Below the pieces are notes generated by a model. The model searched no databases and was not told where the DNA came from. It saw nothing but the letters and a program-made list of their open reading frames with translations. Below are positions 8,326-17,639 of a stretch of 64,000 nt of DNA, piece after piece. The stretch lies in NCBI GenBank assembly GCA_902500785.1, contig CABVRW010000007.1:1-64000 (forward strand). The letters run 5' to 3'. The stretch is from an uncultured Nitrospira sp. (GTDB taxonomy: Bacteria; Nitrospirota; Nitrospiria; Nitrospirales; Nitrospiraceae). Within the stretch, counting starts at the first letter, position 1; every line of letters begins with the position of its first letter. The position numbers and the translations under genes are program-made.

Positions 8326-8958
8326 CTATCGGCGCCCGGTGGCAACGTCCTGATGAAATTCTCTCGCGAGCTCTTTGCCGCTGAGCTCTTTCCTGACAAA
8401 CAGGCGGGCTCGATGCAGCCTGGATTTGATGGCACGTTCGTTGAGCCCCAAAATGCCGCCCACTTCTTTGGCGCTCAGGCCTTCCATGTCACGGAGCACC
8501 AAGACCATACGATATTTGCGCGGCAACTTCGCGATGGCGCGATCGAGAATTTGGCGTAACTCTTTATTTTCAAGCGCTTCTTGAGGGCTGAGGCCCTCCA
8601 TCGGTATCTGGAGGGCAAACTCGCCTTCCGACGTCGGGACGAATTCGTTCAGGGATAACTCGCGTTCCGGCTCGCCTTTGCGTTTTCGCCGCATGCGCTG
8701 GCAGGCATGGGACGCGATAGCATAGAGCCAGGTCGAGATTTGCGCATCTCCGCGAAAGCGATCGTATGCGCGATAGGCATTGAGAAAGGTTTCTTGAACC
8801 AAGTCTTTGGCCGCCTCGGCTTCACCGCACAAACGATAGGCAAACCGGTACATCACGTCGACGTGGTCTCGATACAGTTGGTCGAATGGAGCGGAGGTGG
8901 AGAGGGCAACGTCGGAGTCGTCGTGGGAATCCGTCCGACTTTTCTTTCGTGCTGCCAT
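8326..8958 (-). CDS. ECF-family RNA polymerase sigma factor
   Basis: This 210-residue sigma-70 family protein has region 2 at about residues 25-95 (with DLVQETFLNAYRAYDRF and the following STWLYAIA) and region 4 at about 138-192 (LPRKYRMVLVLRDMEGLS, then a helix-turn-helix with KSRLHRAR). The spacer and length are normal for RpoE-like ECF factors. It heads a minus-strand group with its probable anti-sigma factor and a cytochrome c. No ribosome binding site precedes the ATG; instead a strong promoter-like pair ends 12 bases before the start, so the message may be nearly leaderless. Confidence 0.93.
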   Translation of the reverse strand: MAARKKSRTDSHDDSDVALSTSAPFDQLYRDHVDVMYRFAYRLCGEAEAAKDLVQETFLNAYRAYDRFRGDAQISTWLYAIASHACQRMRRKRKGEPERELSLNEFVPTSEGEFALQIPMEGLSPQEALENKELRQILDRAIAKLPRKYRMVLVLRDMEGLSAKEVGGILGLNERAIKSRLHRARLFVRKELSGKELAREFHQDVATGRR

Positions 8959-8969
8959 ACGCGGGAGGG

Positions 8970-8998
8970 AGTCTACGGTGCGCGTGGTGCACTGTCAA
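8970..8998 (-). promoter_or_regulatory. Sigma-70-type promoter for the ECF sigma gene
   Basis: Reading the minus strand, TTGACA (8998-8993) is followed by a 17-base spacer and TAGACT (8975-8970). Transcription would start near 8963, about 5 bases before the ATG at 8958. The -35 is a perfect consensus match. This makes the message close to leaderless, which agrees with the missing ribosome binding site. Confidence 0.55.
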
Positions 8999-9035
8999 GA
9001 AGAGCATCCATCGGCGTGGTACCGACGGCTCGGCG

Positions 9036-10070
9036 TCAATTCACGCGGCGGATATCGACGAGTTCGCCCTGCTGGTCGAGTTCGACGGTGACCGGCAGCC
9101 CCGCCTTCAGTGTCGCGAGGGAGGCCGGCCGCCGCGCGAGAGGGATGGACTGCGTTCCTTCGGGGCTCTGCATGGTGAGTGTGTCGCGCGTGTCAGAATC
9201 ATAGGTGAGAGGGCCGGAGAGGAATCGGCGTGAGGGAGTCGAGAGGCCGGCTTGATACAGGTCGATGGCAACGTGCCGATCCTGAACCCACACCGACATC
9301 TCCTGCCCGACCTTAGCATTCCGCACGCCGGTTTTTCCGCTCACGGTCACGATCCCCAGGGGGGTTTTCAGGAACACATAATTCGACTTCAGCTTCGACA
9401 CCGTGCCATTCAACAGCAGGTGCAGCGGCGAGGGGGTGCGGGGGATCTGATTGACCTGGAGATCGAATTGCACCTCGTGCAGGCCCCGGATGCTCCCGGC
9501 GCCATCGACCTCGATGGTAAAGGGTTGATCATCCTGGCGCCCGGCGATTTTGGCGGCAAATGCGCCGAGCGTGAAGGATTGCTCGCCTTCCGGGGTCCAC
9601 AGTGTCACCGCGGTTTTCTCGGGAGACGTAAAATTGGGCATGCTGGTGATATACCGATGAACCAGTTTGTCATTGCCCCTCTCGCGAATGTCGATGACAC
9701 TGGTCGTGCCATGGACCCAGAGCGTGATCTTTTGTGAACTCCGGATGTCGCGAAGGGTGGTTTTCGAGCTGAGGGAGAGCGGTCCGATCGCGGTTTGAAG
9801 GAACACGATCCCGGGTTTCGACCTCCAGATCGAACCGGAAATCCGCGCTGAAGGGGAGACGGGGGCTGGGGCCGGTTCCGCGGCCGGTTCCGGGCTGTCC
9901 GGAACGATCGTCTCGCTGGGATCAGCGAGTGGGGATGGTTCGATGAGTGGAGGTGGTTCGATGAGTGTCTCGGGGGTCTCACTCCAGCCGGGTGAAGCCA
10001 GGAACAGCATGGCGCTCCACGGCACCGCCAGGAATAGGAATCGCTGATAGGAATTCTCGGAGTGAGCCAT
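9036..10070 (-). CDS. Exported protein with two tandem copies of a beta-rich module
   Basis: This 344-residue protein has an N-terminal signal-type segment (about 10-29) and a Pro/Glu-rich linker (about 30-75), followed by two related halves. The first module (about 78-205) contains ISGSIWRSKPGIVFLQTAIG, KTTLRDIR, TLWVHG, then a PEGEQSFTL segment. The second (about 212-344) repeats the same order: LNGTVSKLKSNYVFLKTPLG, KTGVRNAK, SVWVQD, then PEGTQSIPL. The copies are diverged but clearly related. The fold resembles a small beta-barrel (OB/SH3-like) by appearance only. It is upstream of the ECF sigma promoter on the same strand, and no function is recognised. Confidence 0.75.
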   Translation of the reverse strand: MAHSENSYQRFLFLAVPWSAMLFLASPGWSETPETLIEPPPLIEPSPLADPSETIVPDSPEPAAEPAPAPVSPSARISGSIWRSKPGIVFLQTAIGPLSLSSKTTLRDIRSSQKITLWVHGTTSVIDIRERGNDKLVHRYITSMPNFTSPEKTAVTLWTPEGEQSFTLGAFAAKIAGRQDDQPFTIEVDGAGSIRGLHEVQFDLQVNQIPRTPSPLHLLLNGTVSKLKSNYVFLKTPLGIVTVSGKTGVRNAKVGQEMSVWVQDRHVAIDLYQAGLSTPSRRFLSGPLTYDSDTRDTLTMQSPEGTQSIPLARRPASLATLKAGLPVTVELDQQGELVDIRRVN

Positions 10071-10477
10071 ATTGTTTATCGAACCGCCGTGATCGGTATC
10101 GTGTGACGTCGATTGAGTGGAGGAGAAACCGGCTGTCTGCTCGGGAGTGGCTGGTTTCTGCCGAATCGCGCGTGGCGTACAACGTCTCCTGTGCGAATAA
10201 CATGCTGATCCGCATGAGTCAAGTTGAAAGCCGTTCGAGACGCAGGAGGCGTCTGTTGACGTGCCCCGCTCGGCTTCGGATCGCTGCGGCTGTCCATCGC
10301 CGCGCCGGTCTAGGTGACGGTCTGTAGCTGACCGTCACCTGCCTAATAGAAAGGCCAGATGTGAGCCACAGCGTGGAAATCTACCACATGTTCAAGAAAT
10401 CGTGGGCCGTGAAACGAAGCGGACGAGGGACGATCTATCCGATTGTGCCGAATGCGTCTCGCCCGGGCAAGCCTGCC
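10071..10477. other. Intergenic region with two strong hairpins
   Basis: No convincing gene is seen in these 407 bases. A perfect 11-bp hairpin (AGGTGACGGTC / GACCGTCACCT, loop 10323-10329) occupies 10312-10340. A smaller one (GACGC-AGGAG-GCGTC) lies just before it, near 10230-10245. The larger hairpin is about 138 bases beyond the der stop, and it has no T-run on either side. It may be a processing or termination structure, or a palindromic element. Confidence 0.45.
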
Positions 10478-11854
10478 TCATTTTTTTCGGGTCATCAATC
10501 GAATCGGCGTGCCTGAAAAATGATATTCCTTCCGGATCTGGTTTTCGAGGAAGCGGAGATAGGCCGGGGTCATATTGTCGGGATGTCCCACAAAGAGGGC
10601 GAACGCGGGAGGGCGTGTCGCCACTTGTGTCACGAACGCGGATTTACTCGCTTTGGCCGGTTTTCCTTTTCTGACCGGCAAGGGGTGTTCTTCCAGCAGA
10701 CCTTGGAAGAACTGATTCAGGGTGCCGGTGGGGATCCGTTTGCAGAATGAGAAGTACACTTGGTCGATCAATGCGAATAAGCCACGCAGAAAGTCCGGTT
10801 CCAACGCCGAGATGAACAGCACCGGCGCCCAGGCGAGGAAGGGAAAACGGCGTTCAAGGTCTTGTTTGTACGCCTCACGTGCGTGGACGTCATCAGTCTT
10901 GAGGTCCCATTTGTTCACGACGAGGAGGCAGGCGCGTCCCTGCTTGAGGACGAGCCCGGCGATTTTGGTGTCCTGCTCCGTGACACCCTCCTCCGCATCG
11001 AGGAGCAATACGGCGACGTCCGATCGGCCGATGGCGCGCAGCGACCGGGCGACGCTGAAGCCCTCGATACCGCGTTCCACACGACCGCGCCGGCGGATCC
11101 CGGCCGTATCGGTGAGCACATACTGCCGGTCTTTGAATGTAGCGATCGAGTCCACGGGGTCACGAGTGGTGCCCGGCACATCACTCACGACGACGCGCGC
11201 TTCGCCGAGGACCGAGTTGATCAGGGTGGATTTCCCGACGTTTGGGCGCCCCACGATCGCGATACGAGGCGTGTCGCTCGTCGTCTCCTCGTCGGGGGGG
11301 TCGGCCATGTGGGGGAAAAGGTCGTCCAGTAACTCGGCGACGCCGATGCCATGTTCGGCCGACAGGGGATACAGCTGGTCCTGCCCGAGCCGATAAAAAT
11401 CGGCGATGAGCGGATCGGCTTTCGGGGTATCGATCTTGTTGATCACGTAAAAGACGGGTTTGTCGGTGCCGCGCAAGGTCTGCACGACCTCTTCGTCAGG
11501 TGGGGTGAGCCCCGCCCGGGCGTCGAGCACCAGGACCAGGATATCTGCCTCGGCGATGGCGAGTTGGGATTGTTGCCGGATCAAGGACAACATGCCTTCA
11601 TGGGCCGTCGGGTCGAGTCCCCCTGTATCAACGAGGCGGAAGCGTCGCGTGCGATAGGTCGTATCGGCGTAGTTGCGATCCCTGGTCACACCCGGCACAT
11701 CGTCGACAATGGCCGCACGCGTCCCGAGAATGCGGTTGAATAGGGTCGATTTTCCGACATTGGGCCGTCCGATGAGAGCGATGATCGGCAGCCGACCACC
11801 CTCAAGGGTGAAGAGCGGAGCAACGGGACCGCGAGCTGGTTTCGTGCGTGACAT
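10478..11854 (-). CDS. der: Ribosome biogenesis GTPase Der
   Basis: Der (EngA) is an essential GTPase for 50S ribosomal subunit assembly, with two GTPase domains in tandem and a KH-like C-terminal domain. Both G1 loops are visible (ALIGRPNVGKSTLFN and AIVGRPNVGKSTLIN), each followed by DVPG(V/T)TRD, DTAG/DTGG and NKID/NKWD motifs. The C-terminal part after about residue 345 is the KH-like domain. From the ATG at 11854 the protein has 458 residues; the frame is open to 11944 and an ATG at 11872 is the alternative. None has a clear ribosome site. The gene faces away from the HAD gene at 11933. Confidence 0.97.
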   Translation of the reverse strand: MSRTKPARGPVAPLFTLEGGRLPIIALIGRPNVGKSTLFNRILGTRAAIVDDVPGVTRDRNYADTTYRTRRFRLVDTGGLDPTAHEGMLSLIRQQSQLAIAEADILVLVLDARAGLTPPDEEVVQTLRGTDKPVFYVINKIDTPKADPLIADFYRLGQDQLYPLSAEHGIGVAELLDDLFPHMADPPDEETTSDTPRIAIVGRPNVGKSTLINSVLGEARVVVSDVPGTTRDPVDSIATFKDRQYVLTDTAGIRRRGRVERGIEGFSVARSLRAIGRSDVAVLLLDAEEGVTEQDTKIAGLVLKQGRACLLVVNKWDLKTDDVHAREAYKQDLERRFPFLAWAPVLFISALEPDFLRGLFALIDQVYFSFCKRIPTGTLNQFFQGLLEEHPLPVRKGKPAKASKSAFVTQVATRPPAFALFVGHPDNMTPAYLRFLENQIRKEYHFSGTPIRLMTRKK

Positions 11855-11918
11855 GGCGTGCGACGGTAGCATAGAGATTTCACGGAACACAATGACTCGT
11901 CTTGTCGCGCCCGGCTCC

Positions 11919-11926
11919 AGTATACT
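11919..11926. promoter_or_regulatory. Symmetric AGTATACT, possible -10 box for divergent genes
   Basis: The 8-base palindrome AGTATACT supplies a TATACT -10 box in both directions. On the plus strand it ends 7 bases before the ATG at 11933, so the HAD mRNA could start at the first base of its start codon. No good -35 was found on either side. This is a weak prediction. Confidence 0.25.
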
Positions 11927-11932
11927 ACCGTG

Positions 11933-12619
11933 ATGCCGAAACACCGCTCAGGCGCCACCTCGCAGGCAGTCGATTGGAGTCAGATCGACGATGTGTTGCT
12001 CGATATGGACGGCACATTGCTCGACCGCCACTTCGACAATTTCTTTTTCGAGGACGAACTGCCGAGACGGTATGCGGTGAAGCACGCGTTGGCCTTCGAA
12101 GAGGCCCGGGATCAATTGATGGCTATGTACCGCTCCGTGGAGGGGGAATTGGCCTGGACGGATTTGCATTACTGGACCGAGCGGGTCGGGCTCGATGTGG
12201 TGGCGATGCATCGTGAACTCGACCACATGATCGGGTTTCTGCCCGATGCCGAGGAGTTTCTGCGGTCCCTGCGCCGATTGGGGAAGCGGGTGACGATTTT
12301 GACGAACGCGCATCGCGCCGGGGTGGATGTGAAAACGGCCAAGACGGGGCTGGATCGACAGGTCGATCGGATCGTGGATGCCTTCGAGGTGGGATGGCTC
12401 AAGATGCGAGCAGAGTATTGGCCGTCCTGCCGACAGTTGGTCGGATTCGATCCGTCGCGGGCGCTATACATCGATGATGATGAGCAATGCTTGGCCGCAG
12501 CCGAACAGTTCGGGGTCGGCCGGATTTTTCACCGCTCCCGGTCAAGCTCCCGGGTCTCGGCGGTTCCCTCCGCGCGGTTTACCTCCATCGAACATTTCCA
12601 CGCGATTTTGCCGGCGTGA
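11933..12619 (+). CDS. HAD-family GMP/IMP nucleotidase (YrfG-like)
   Basis: This 228-residue haloacid-dehalogenase-type phosphatase has motif I DMDGTLLD (about residues 23-30), motif II LTNAH (about 122-126), a Lys near 147-165 and motif IV YIDDDEQCL (about 181-189). The pattern DxDGTLLD-x2-FDN and the stretch LDYW/LHYWTERVGLD match E. coli YrfG, which dephosphorylates GMP and IMP. A GTG three bases earlier (11930) is an alternative start. No ribosome site is visible, and the message may be leaderless. It is a single-gene unit, divergent from der. Confidence 0.88.
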   Translation: MPKHRSGATSQAVDWSQIDDVLLDMDGTLLDRHFDNFFFEDELPRRYAVKHALAFEEARDQLMAMYRSVEGELAWTDLHYWTERVGLDVVAMHRELDHMIGFLPDAEEFLRSLRRLGKRVTILTNAHRAGVDVKTAKTGLDRQVDRIVDAFEVGWLKMRAEYWPSCRQLVGFDPSRALYIDDDEQCLAAAEQFGVGRIFHRSRSSSRVSAVPSARFTSIEHFHAILPA

Positions 12620-12665
12620 CCGTTCCGCCTGCGCGTCCGGCCTCTCGGCTCGATCCGTCGAGCGC

Positions 12666-15600
12666 TTACTTGGCGGGGTCGAGCAACTCGCGGAGTTTCT
12701 GAGCCAACTCGGTGGGCAGAAACGGCTTCTGGATGAAGCCGGTGCCCGGTTCCGCGAGAAACGTCGGCAACACGCTCCCCTCCGCATACCCGGACATGAA
12801 TAGGACTCGGAGGTCGGGCCATTGTCGACGGAGGTGCTCGGCCAAGGCCGGACCCGTCATCTGAGGCATCACCACGTCGGTGAGTAGAATATGAATGGGG
12901 GTGCGGGCGGCGGCGACCAGGCGGAGCGCCTCCTGTCCGCTGGAGGCCTCCAACAACGTATATCCATAATCGGACAGGGCCTGCGTGAGCAGCAACCGGA
13001 CGGCCTGTTGATCCTCGACCAGCAGGATGGTCTCCCGGCCACAATGCGGCCGGGACGAGGGCGGTGGCGCGGCAGGGCGTGGTGGCGCTTCGACCAATGG
13101 AAAGTAAACGTCGAAGGTCGACCCTTCGCCCGGGATGCTGTCGGCAAAGATGAACCCCTGGCTCTGCTTGACGATCCCATAGACCGTGGCCAGCCCGAGG
13201 CCGGTCCCTTTGCCCTCTTCCTTGGTAGTGAAGAAGGGTTCGAAAATATGTGACAGGGTTGTCTGGTCCATGCCTTGCCCGGAGTCACGGATCGACAGAT
13301 GCGCATAGGTTCCCGGGAGTAAGGCAGGATGGGGTACGGGACTGTCGGGCGTGATGTGCAGGGTGTGCGTCGCCATCGTCAACGAGCCGCCTGCAGGCAT
13401 GGCATCCTTGGCGTTCACCGCGAGATTCAGTACGACCTGATCAATCTGTCCCCGGTCCGCACGAATGGTGCAGGGCCGGGAATCGAGGGTCCGGACCAGA
13501 TTGATGTCCTCGCCGATCAACCGCTCGATCATCGAACTGATCGACGAGAGCGCCTCATTGAGGTCGAACACCTGGAAGGTCAGCACTTGTCGCCGGCTGA
13601 AGGCCAGGAGTTGCTTCGTCAAGGCCGCCGCTCGCTGGCCGGCGGTCAGGATCTCCGTCAGCGACCGATGTAACGGATCTTCGGCACGCACCTGCTCCAA
13701 CAGGAGTGTGGCGCACCCGTTGATGACGGTGAGCAGGTTGTTGAAATCGTGGGCCACGCCTCCGGCCAAACGGCCGATGCCTTCCATCTTGTGGGCCTGC
13801 CGGAGTTGATCCTCGAGTTGTTTGTGTTTTGTGATATCGATGAAGAAGCCGATAGAACCGATCGCGTGGCCACCCGGGCCCTGCAGGAGGCTGCCCCACA
13901 TATTGACATCGACCGGGGTCCCGTCCTTTTTCTGGCGGCGCAGTTCCATGTTACGTGGCGCGGCGCCGCTCATCACCGCCGCCCACAAATCGTCGGATAC
14001 TTGTTCCTGTCCGGGAGGCACGTAGGGAAGTTTCTTTCCCAACACCTCGTCTTTGGTCCAGCCGAAGAGGGTCGCGGCGGCGGCATTCCAAGTGGTGACG
14101 AGGCCCGCCTGGTCGAGTTCGATCATGGCCAGGGGTGATTCTTCGATGATGGTCTGAAGGTGAACGGTCGTGCGGTGTAATTCACTGGTGCGCTCACGGA
14201 TGTGTTGTTCCAGCGCCTCTTGAGCCTGACGACGGTCGGATGCCTCCAGGGTCAGGGTCGCCATGGCCGCCAGGGATGCGGCAAAGGTTTGTTCCTCTGT
14301 CGTCCAGACTCTGGACGGACCGACGTGTTCGAGGCAGAGGACGCCGACCACGCGGCCATGCCGACGAATCGGAGCGTCCAACATCGCCACGATGCCGAGC
14401 GGCGCCAGATAGGACGAGGTCAATTCACGTGTGCGCGGATCGGTCTGCGCATCATGCGCTGTCAGCGAGTAGGGTTCGGTTTCCAGCGCGCGCAGGTAGG
14501 CCGGGCATTGGCTGGTCGACAGCACCGTCCCTTGTGTATGGCGTGTGGGGGTGGCCTGGTACAGGTCCTGTAACACCAATGTAGATTGGGTTTTGTCGAA
14601 GAGCCAGATACTGGCTCGTTCGACGGCGAATGTTTGCGCCGCATGTTCGGTCATGACCGGAAAGGCTTGCTGCGGGTGTCCGCTGTGGATCGCGGGGTCT
14701 TCCGCCAATTCGTGCAGCACACTTTGTTGCGTTTCCAATTTCTTTAGACGCAGCTGTTCTATCTCGTGTTGCTGTTTGCGGTCTGTGATGTCTTCTGAGA
14801 TACCCAGTAGGTAGCGCGGCAAGCCGGTGTGATCGGAGAGGGGAAGCTTCTTGGTGTGGAGCCACCTCAACCCTCGGTTCTTCGTCTGGATGGCTTCGGC
14901 CGGAATGTCTACTAGGGTGCCGCCGGTCAAGACATCGCGATCGCTGGCGGTAAAAAACTCCGCCTGCTCGCGAGGGAAGAACTCGAAGTCGTTCTTGCCC
15001 AGGAGCGCTTCCCGCGGCAGGCCGAGGAGCTGCTCGCCCGCTTTGTTGAATTGAACGAAGCGCAACTCCTCGGCGTCTTTGAGGAACACCATGTGAGGAA
15101 TATGCTCGACGATGGATTCCAGGAGTTGGCGAGTCTGGGTCAATGCAACCTCGATGGCTTTTCCCTCGGTCACATTCTGGCAGACGATCAGAATATCGAG
15201 TTGTGCGTCCGGATGACGGACCGCTTTGGCGGCTTCTCTAGTCCAGAGTAGACTGCCGTCCCGCCGGATCTTTCTGACCTCCCAGCGGAAGACCACGTCC
15301 GGCTGACAGAGACATTCGTCCAGCAGGTCATGCATGTGCGCGTGATCATCGGGGTGCACGAGCATGCTCACGGGTCGGCCGATTAGTTGCTCGGCAAGAT
15401 ACCCCAATTCCGTTGCGGTGGTGGTGTTGATCGCGAGCAACGTGCCGTGTGCGTCGACAGTCAACAGCATCTCAGGGCTGTTCTCGAAGAGCGCGCGGTA
15501 GCGGTCCTGACTGACGCGGAGCGCCTCTTCCGTCTGTTTTCTGGTGGAAATGTCCCGTAGCACCGCTTGGAAGCCGATGACCTCCTGATCGCGTTGCAGC

Positions 15601-16610
15601 AATTGCACATTTTGCCCAACCCAGAGGGGCTGTCGGGTTCGGGTGATGAGCGGGAATTCATAATAGGTACTGGCGATATTCCGGAGGAATTGTCGAATGT
15701 AAAAATGTTCCGTGGGGCGACGGTGATCGGGATGAACGAAATCCAGCGCACGATGTCCGAGCATGTCCGTTTCGTGATAGCCCAGGAGCCGGATGACCGC
15801 CGGATTGATGAAGGTGAATCGGCCGCTCCGGTCGGTCCGGTAGATGATGTCCTGCGCGTATTCCATGATGAATCGGTGGTGCTCGCTCTTGACGGTGAGG
15901 AGCAGTTCCATTTGCTCCCCCTCCTGCAGTTGACCGGCGAGCTGATCGACCAGTTGGGCGTTATGGTATTTCAGGCGGAGGGTCTCCAGGACGGTATTGG
16001 AGGTCCGGTGGGCTGTGTAGACCAGGAGCAGCGAGAACAGCATCGTGCAGATCGCCATGGGCAGGGCTTGGTCATGGTCGAGGGTGAAGAAGCGCAGGAT
16101 GAGCGGCACGAGCATCGGAATGGCGAAGGAGAGAAAGGCGTCGAATCGAGCGGCTAAGGTGGACGCGGCGCCGGCCGTAACTCCTCCGAGCACGAAGGCC
16201 AGAAAAACCTGGTGAGCCGGTGAGGATTCGGGAAACAGCAGCAGGGCGGAGGCTCCCCACCCGAGCCCGGCGAGCGTCGTGCCCACCAGAAATACGCGGT
16301 CCCAATGCCGGATGTCGGCGGGGGCGGACCGTGTGGCAGTGAACGATCGAGCGAGCCCATATCGACCGGCTGAGAGTATGACATGATAGGCGAGCCAGGC
16401 GAGCAGGCGGTCGTGCGGGACGAGATTCCAATTCACGAAGACCAAGGCGAGGGCGCATCCGAGCCCGGCGACCAGCGCCGCAGGCATCGCTTCGTAGAGT
16501 AGAGTCACCCGCTGCAGGGAGATGTTGGTGTCGCGGGCGGAATCTGGGGGGGTGGATATTGCGGAACTGACAGAAGGCTGATCGCCAGGGAACGATTGCG
16601 AGGAGGACAT
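12666..16610 (-). CDS. Membrane-bound multi-PAS/GAF hybrid sensor histidine kinase
   Basis: This 1314-residue protein starts at an ATG with GGGGAG 8 bases upstream; a GTG at 16619 is less likely. Domains in order: an N-terminal membrane region of about six helices (roughly 40-215), three PAS domains (about 245-625), a GAF domain (about 650-810), a fourth PAS (about 825-945), a HisKA dimerisation helix with the phospho-acceptor in [10 protein letters not shown] (about 960), an HATPase_c domain (N box [11 protein letters not shown] boxes GQGMD and GLGLATVYG), and a C-terminal receiver with the acceptor Asp in [12 protein letters not shown]. It probably integrates several small-molecule, redox or light cues. 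No adjacent response regulator is present, so its output is unknown. Confidence 0.93.
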   Translation of the reverse strand: MSSSQSFPGDQPSVSSAISTPPDSARDTNISLQRVTLLYEAMPAALVAGLGCALALVFVNWNLVPHDRLLAWLAYHVILSAGRYGLARSFTATRSAPADIRHWDRVFLVGTTLAGLGWGASALLLFPESSPAHQVFLAFVLGGVTAGAASTLAARFDAFLSFAIPMLVPLILRFFTLDHDQALPMAICTMLFSLLLVYTAHRTSNTVLETLRLKYHNAQLVDQLAGQLQEGEQMELLLTVKSEHHRFIMEYAQDIIYRTDRSGRFTFINPAVIRLLGYHETDMLGHRALDFVHPDHRRPTEHFYIRQFLRNIASTYYEFPLITRTRQPLWVGQNVQLLQRDQEVIGFQAVLRDISTRKQTEEALRVSQDRYRALFENSPEMLLTVDAHGTLLAINTTTATELGYLAEQLIGRPVSMLVHPDDHAHMHDLLDECLCQPDVVFRWEVRKIRRDGSLLWTREAAKAVRHPDAQLDILIVCQNVTEGKAIEVALTQTRQLLESIVEHIPHMVFLKDAEELRFVQFNKAGEQLLGLPREALLGKNDFEFFPREQAEFFTASDRDVLTGGTLVDIPAEAIQTKNRGLRWLHTKKLPLSDHTGLPRYLLGISEDITDRKQQHEIEQLRLKKLETQQSVLHELAEDPAIHSGHPQQAFPVMTEHAAQTFAVERASIWLFDKTQSTLVLQDLYQATPTRHTQGTVLSTSQCPAYLRALETEPYSLTAHDAQTDPRTRELTSSYLAPLGIVAMLDAPIRRHGRVVGVLCLEHVGPSRVWTTEEQTFAASLAAMATLTLEASDRRQAQEALEQHIRERTSELHRTTVHLQTIIEESPLAMIELDQAGLVTTWNAAAATLFGWTKDEVLGKKLPYVPPGQEQVSDDLWAAVMSGAAPRNMELRRQKKDGTPVDVNMWGSLLQGPGGHAIGSIGFFIDITKHKQLEDQLRQAHKMEGIGRLAGGVAHDFNNLLTVINGCATLLLEQVRAEDPLHRSLTEILTAGQRAAALTKQLLAFSRRQVLTFQVFDLNEALSSISSMIERLIGEDINLVRTLDSRPCTIRADRGQIDQVVLNLAVNAKDAMPAGGSLTMATHTLHITPDSPVPHPALLPGTYAHLSIRDSGQGMDQTTLSHIFEPFFTTKEEGKGTGLGLATVYGIVKQSQGFIFADSIPGEGSTFDVYFPLVEAPPRPAAPPPSSRPHCGRETILLVEDQQAVRLLLTQALSDYGYTLLEASSGQEALRLVAAARTPIHILLTDVVMPQMTGPALAEHLRRQWPDLRVLFMSGYAEGSVLPTFLAEPGTGFIQKPFLPTELAQKLRELLDPAK

Positions 16611-16739
16611 TCGAGTCACTCCCCTCTGGTGGATAGATGACTGCGACGCATCGGCATCATAGGGCGCAGTCTACAAAATTGCCGACAGGGATACAATTTT
16701 CGTGTGTTGTCCCGCCTGACGCATACCGCCGCCCAGAGG

Positions 16740-17414
16740 CTATGGGAGGCGAGGATGGTCGGGATCGAGGGAGGTACCTGGCCTGGCGTGTTCACCGGGA
16801 GGCTCATTGCGATAGGCTGTGCCGCGATACATTTCTCCGCCGATTCTTGGGACACCAGGCAAGGAATAACGATCGAGCTGGTGGAGCCGTAGGCCGGCGT
16901 CCAGTACCAATTGATCGATGCGGCGGTTGAGATTGCAGCCGCAGGCTACGAGGTTTTGCAAAGGGTTGAGTCGATCCTGCCATCGGGCGATGACGGGATC
17001 GTCGCTGCGGCCATGCTCAAGAAACAGAAACCGGCCATTCGGCTTCAGCACGCGGCGAATGTCGCGCAGCGCGCTGGCCGGATCCGGAATCGTACAGAGG
17101 GTGAAGGTGCTCACGGCGCAGTCGAACGCGGCGTCGTCATAGGGCAATCGCTCGGCGCTCACGTGCTGAATGTGGACGGGGAAGGCCGCCTGTGCCACGC
17201 GCCGGGCCACTCGGTCCGGTAAGAGCGGCGCGGGATCGACGCTGTGCAGCGCGGTCACGGTTCGAGGATAGTGGGGCAGGTTCAGTCCGGTCCCGAAGCC
17301 GATTTCCAGGACCACGCCCTGTGCCGGTGCAAGCAGGTGTCGGCGTTCGGTTTGGAACCGTTCCCCTCGGAGCACCCAATCCATGAGTCGCGGAAAGATG
17401 TAGGTGGCGTACAT
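16740..17414 (-). CDS. Class I SAM-dependent methyltransferase (UbiE-like)
   Basis: This 224-residue protein shows the AdoMet-binding core: motif I LEIGFGTGLNLPHYP (about residues 36-50), an acidic motif II in HSVDPAP (about 58-64), motif post-I SAERLPYDDAAFDCAVST (about 85-102) and motif III LKPNGRFLFLEHG. The pattern resembles phospholipid or UbiE-type small-molecule methyltransferases, including the membrane-associated PmtA-like group. It is downstream of nothing obvious: the kinase gene starts 121 bases beyond its end and leuS is divergent. The substrate is unknown. Confidence 0.88.
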   Translation of the reverse strand: MYATYIFPRLMDWVLRGERFQTERRHLLAPAQGVVLEIGFGTGLNLPHYPRTVTALHSVDPAPLLPDRVARRVAQAAFPVHIQHVSAERLPYDDAAFDCAVSTFTLCTIPDPASALRDIRRVLKPNGRFLFLEHGRSDDPVIARWQDRLNPLQNLVACGCNLNRRIDQLVLDAGLRLHQLDRYSLPGVPRIGGEMYRGTAYRNEPPGEHARPGTSLDPDHPRLP

Positions 17415-17557
17415 GGTTGTCGGCGTGGATCGGTTCTGTGCTGATCGGAATCGCTCGAGAGGATGTCGTTCCTTCCGGGCATTTGAACAGGAGTCGGACC
17501 GGCGATCAAGGGAAGAAATCCCGAAGGTGAATCGATGCTTCTGTGCCCGCCTCGTCC

Positions 17558-17586
17558 TTGTCGCTCCGTGCGGCGTGTGCTAGAGT
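17558..17586 (+). promoter_or_regulatory. Candidate promoter for the leuS operon
   Basis: TTGTCG (17558-17563), a 17-base spacer and TAGAGT (17581-17586) form a moderate sigma-70-type match, with TGC immediately before the -10 as in extended -10 promoters. Transcription would start near 17593, leaving a leader of about 47 bases before leuS. There is no T-box or attenuator-like structure in this leader. Confidence 0.35.
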
Positions 17587-17639
17587 CGTCCGTTCTGTAA
17601 TCGAGCACCAAGCGTTGCCTCGCAGATGACGATCACACA

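Noticed and set aside
17415-17639. T-box leader in front of leuS
   Set aside because: The leader is only about 47 bases from the predicted start, with no T-box core or terminator hairpin. Gram-negative leuS genes rarely carry one.
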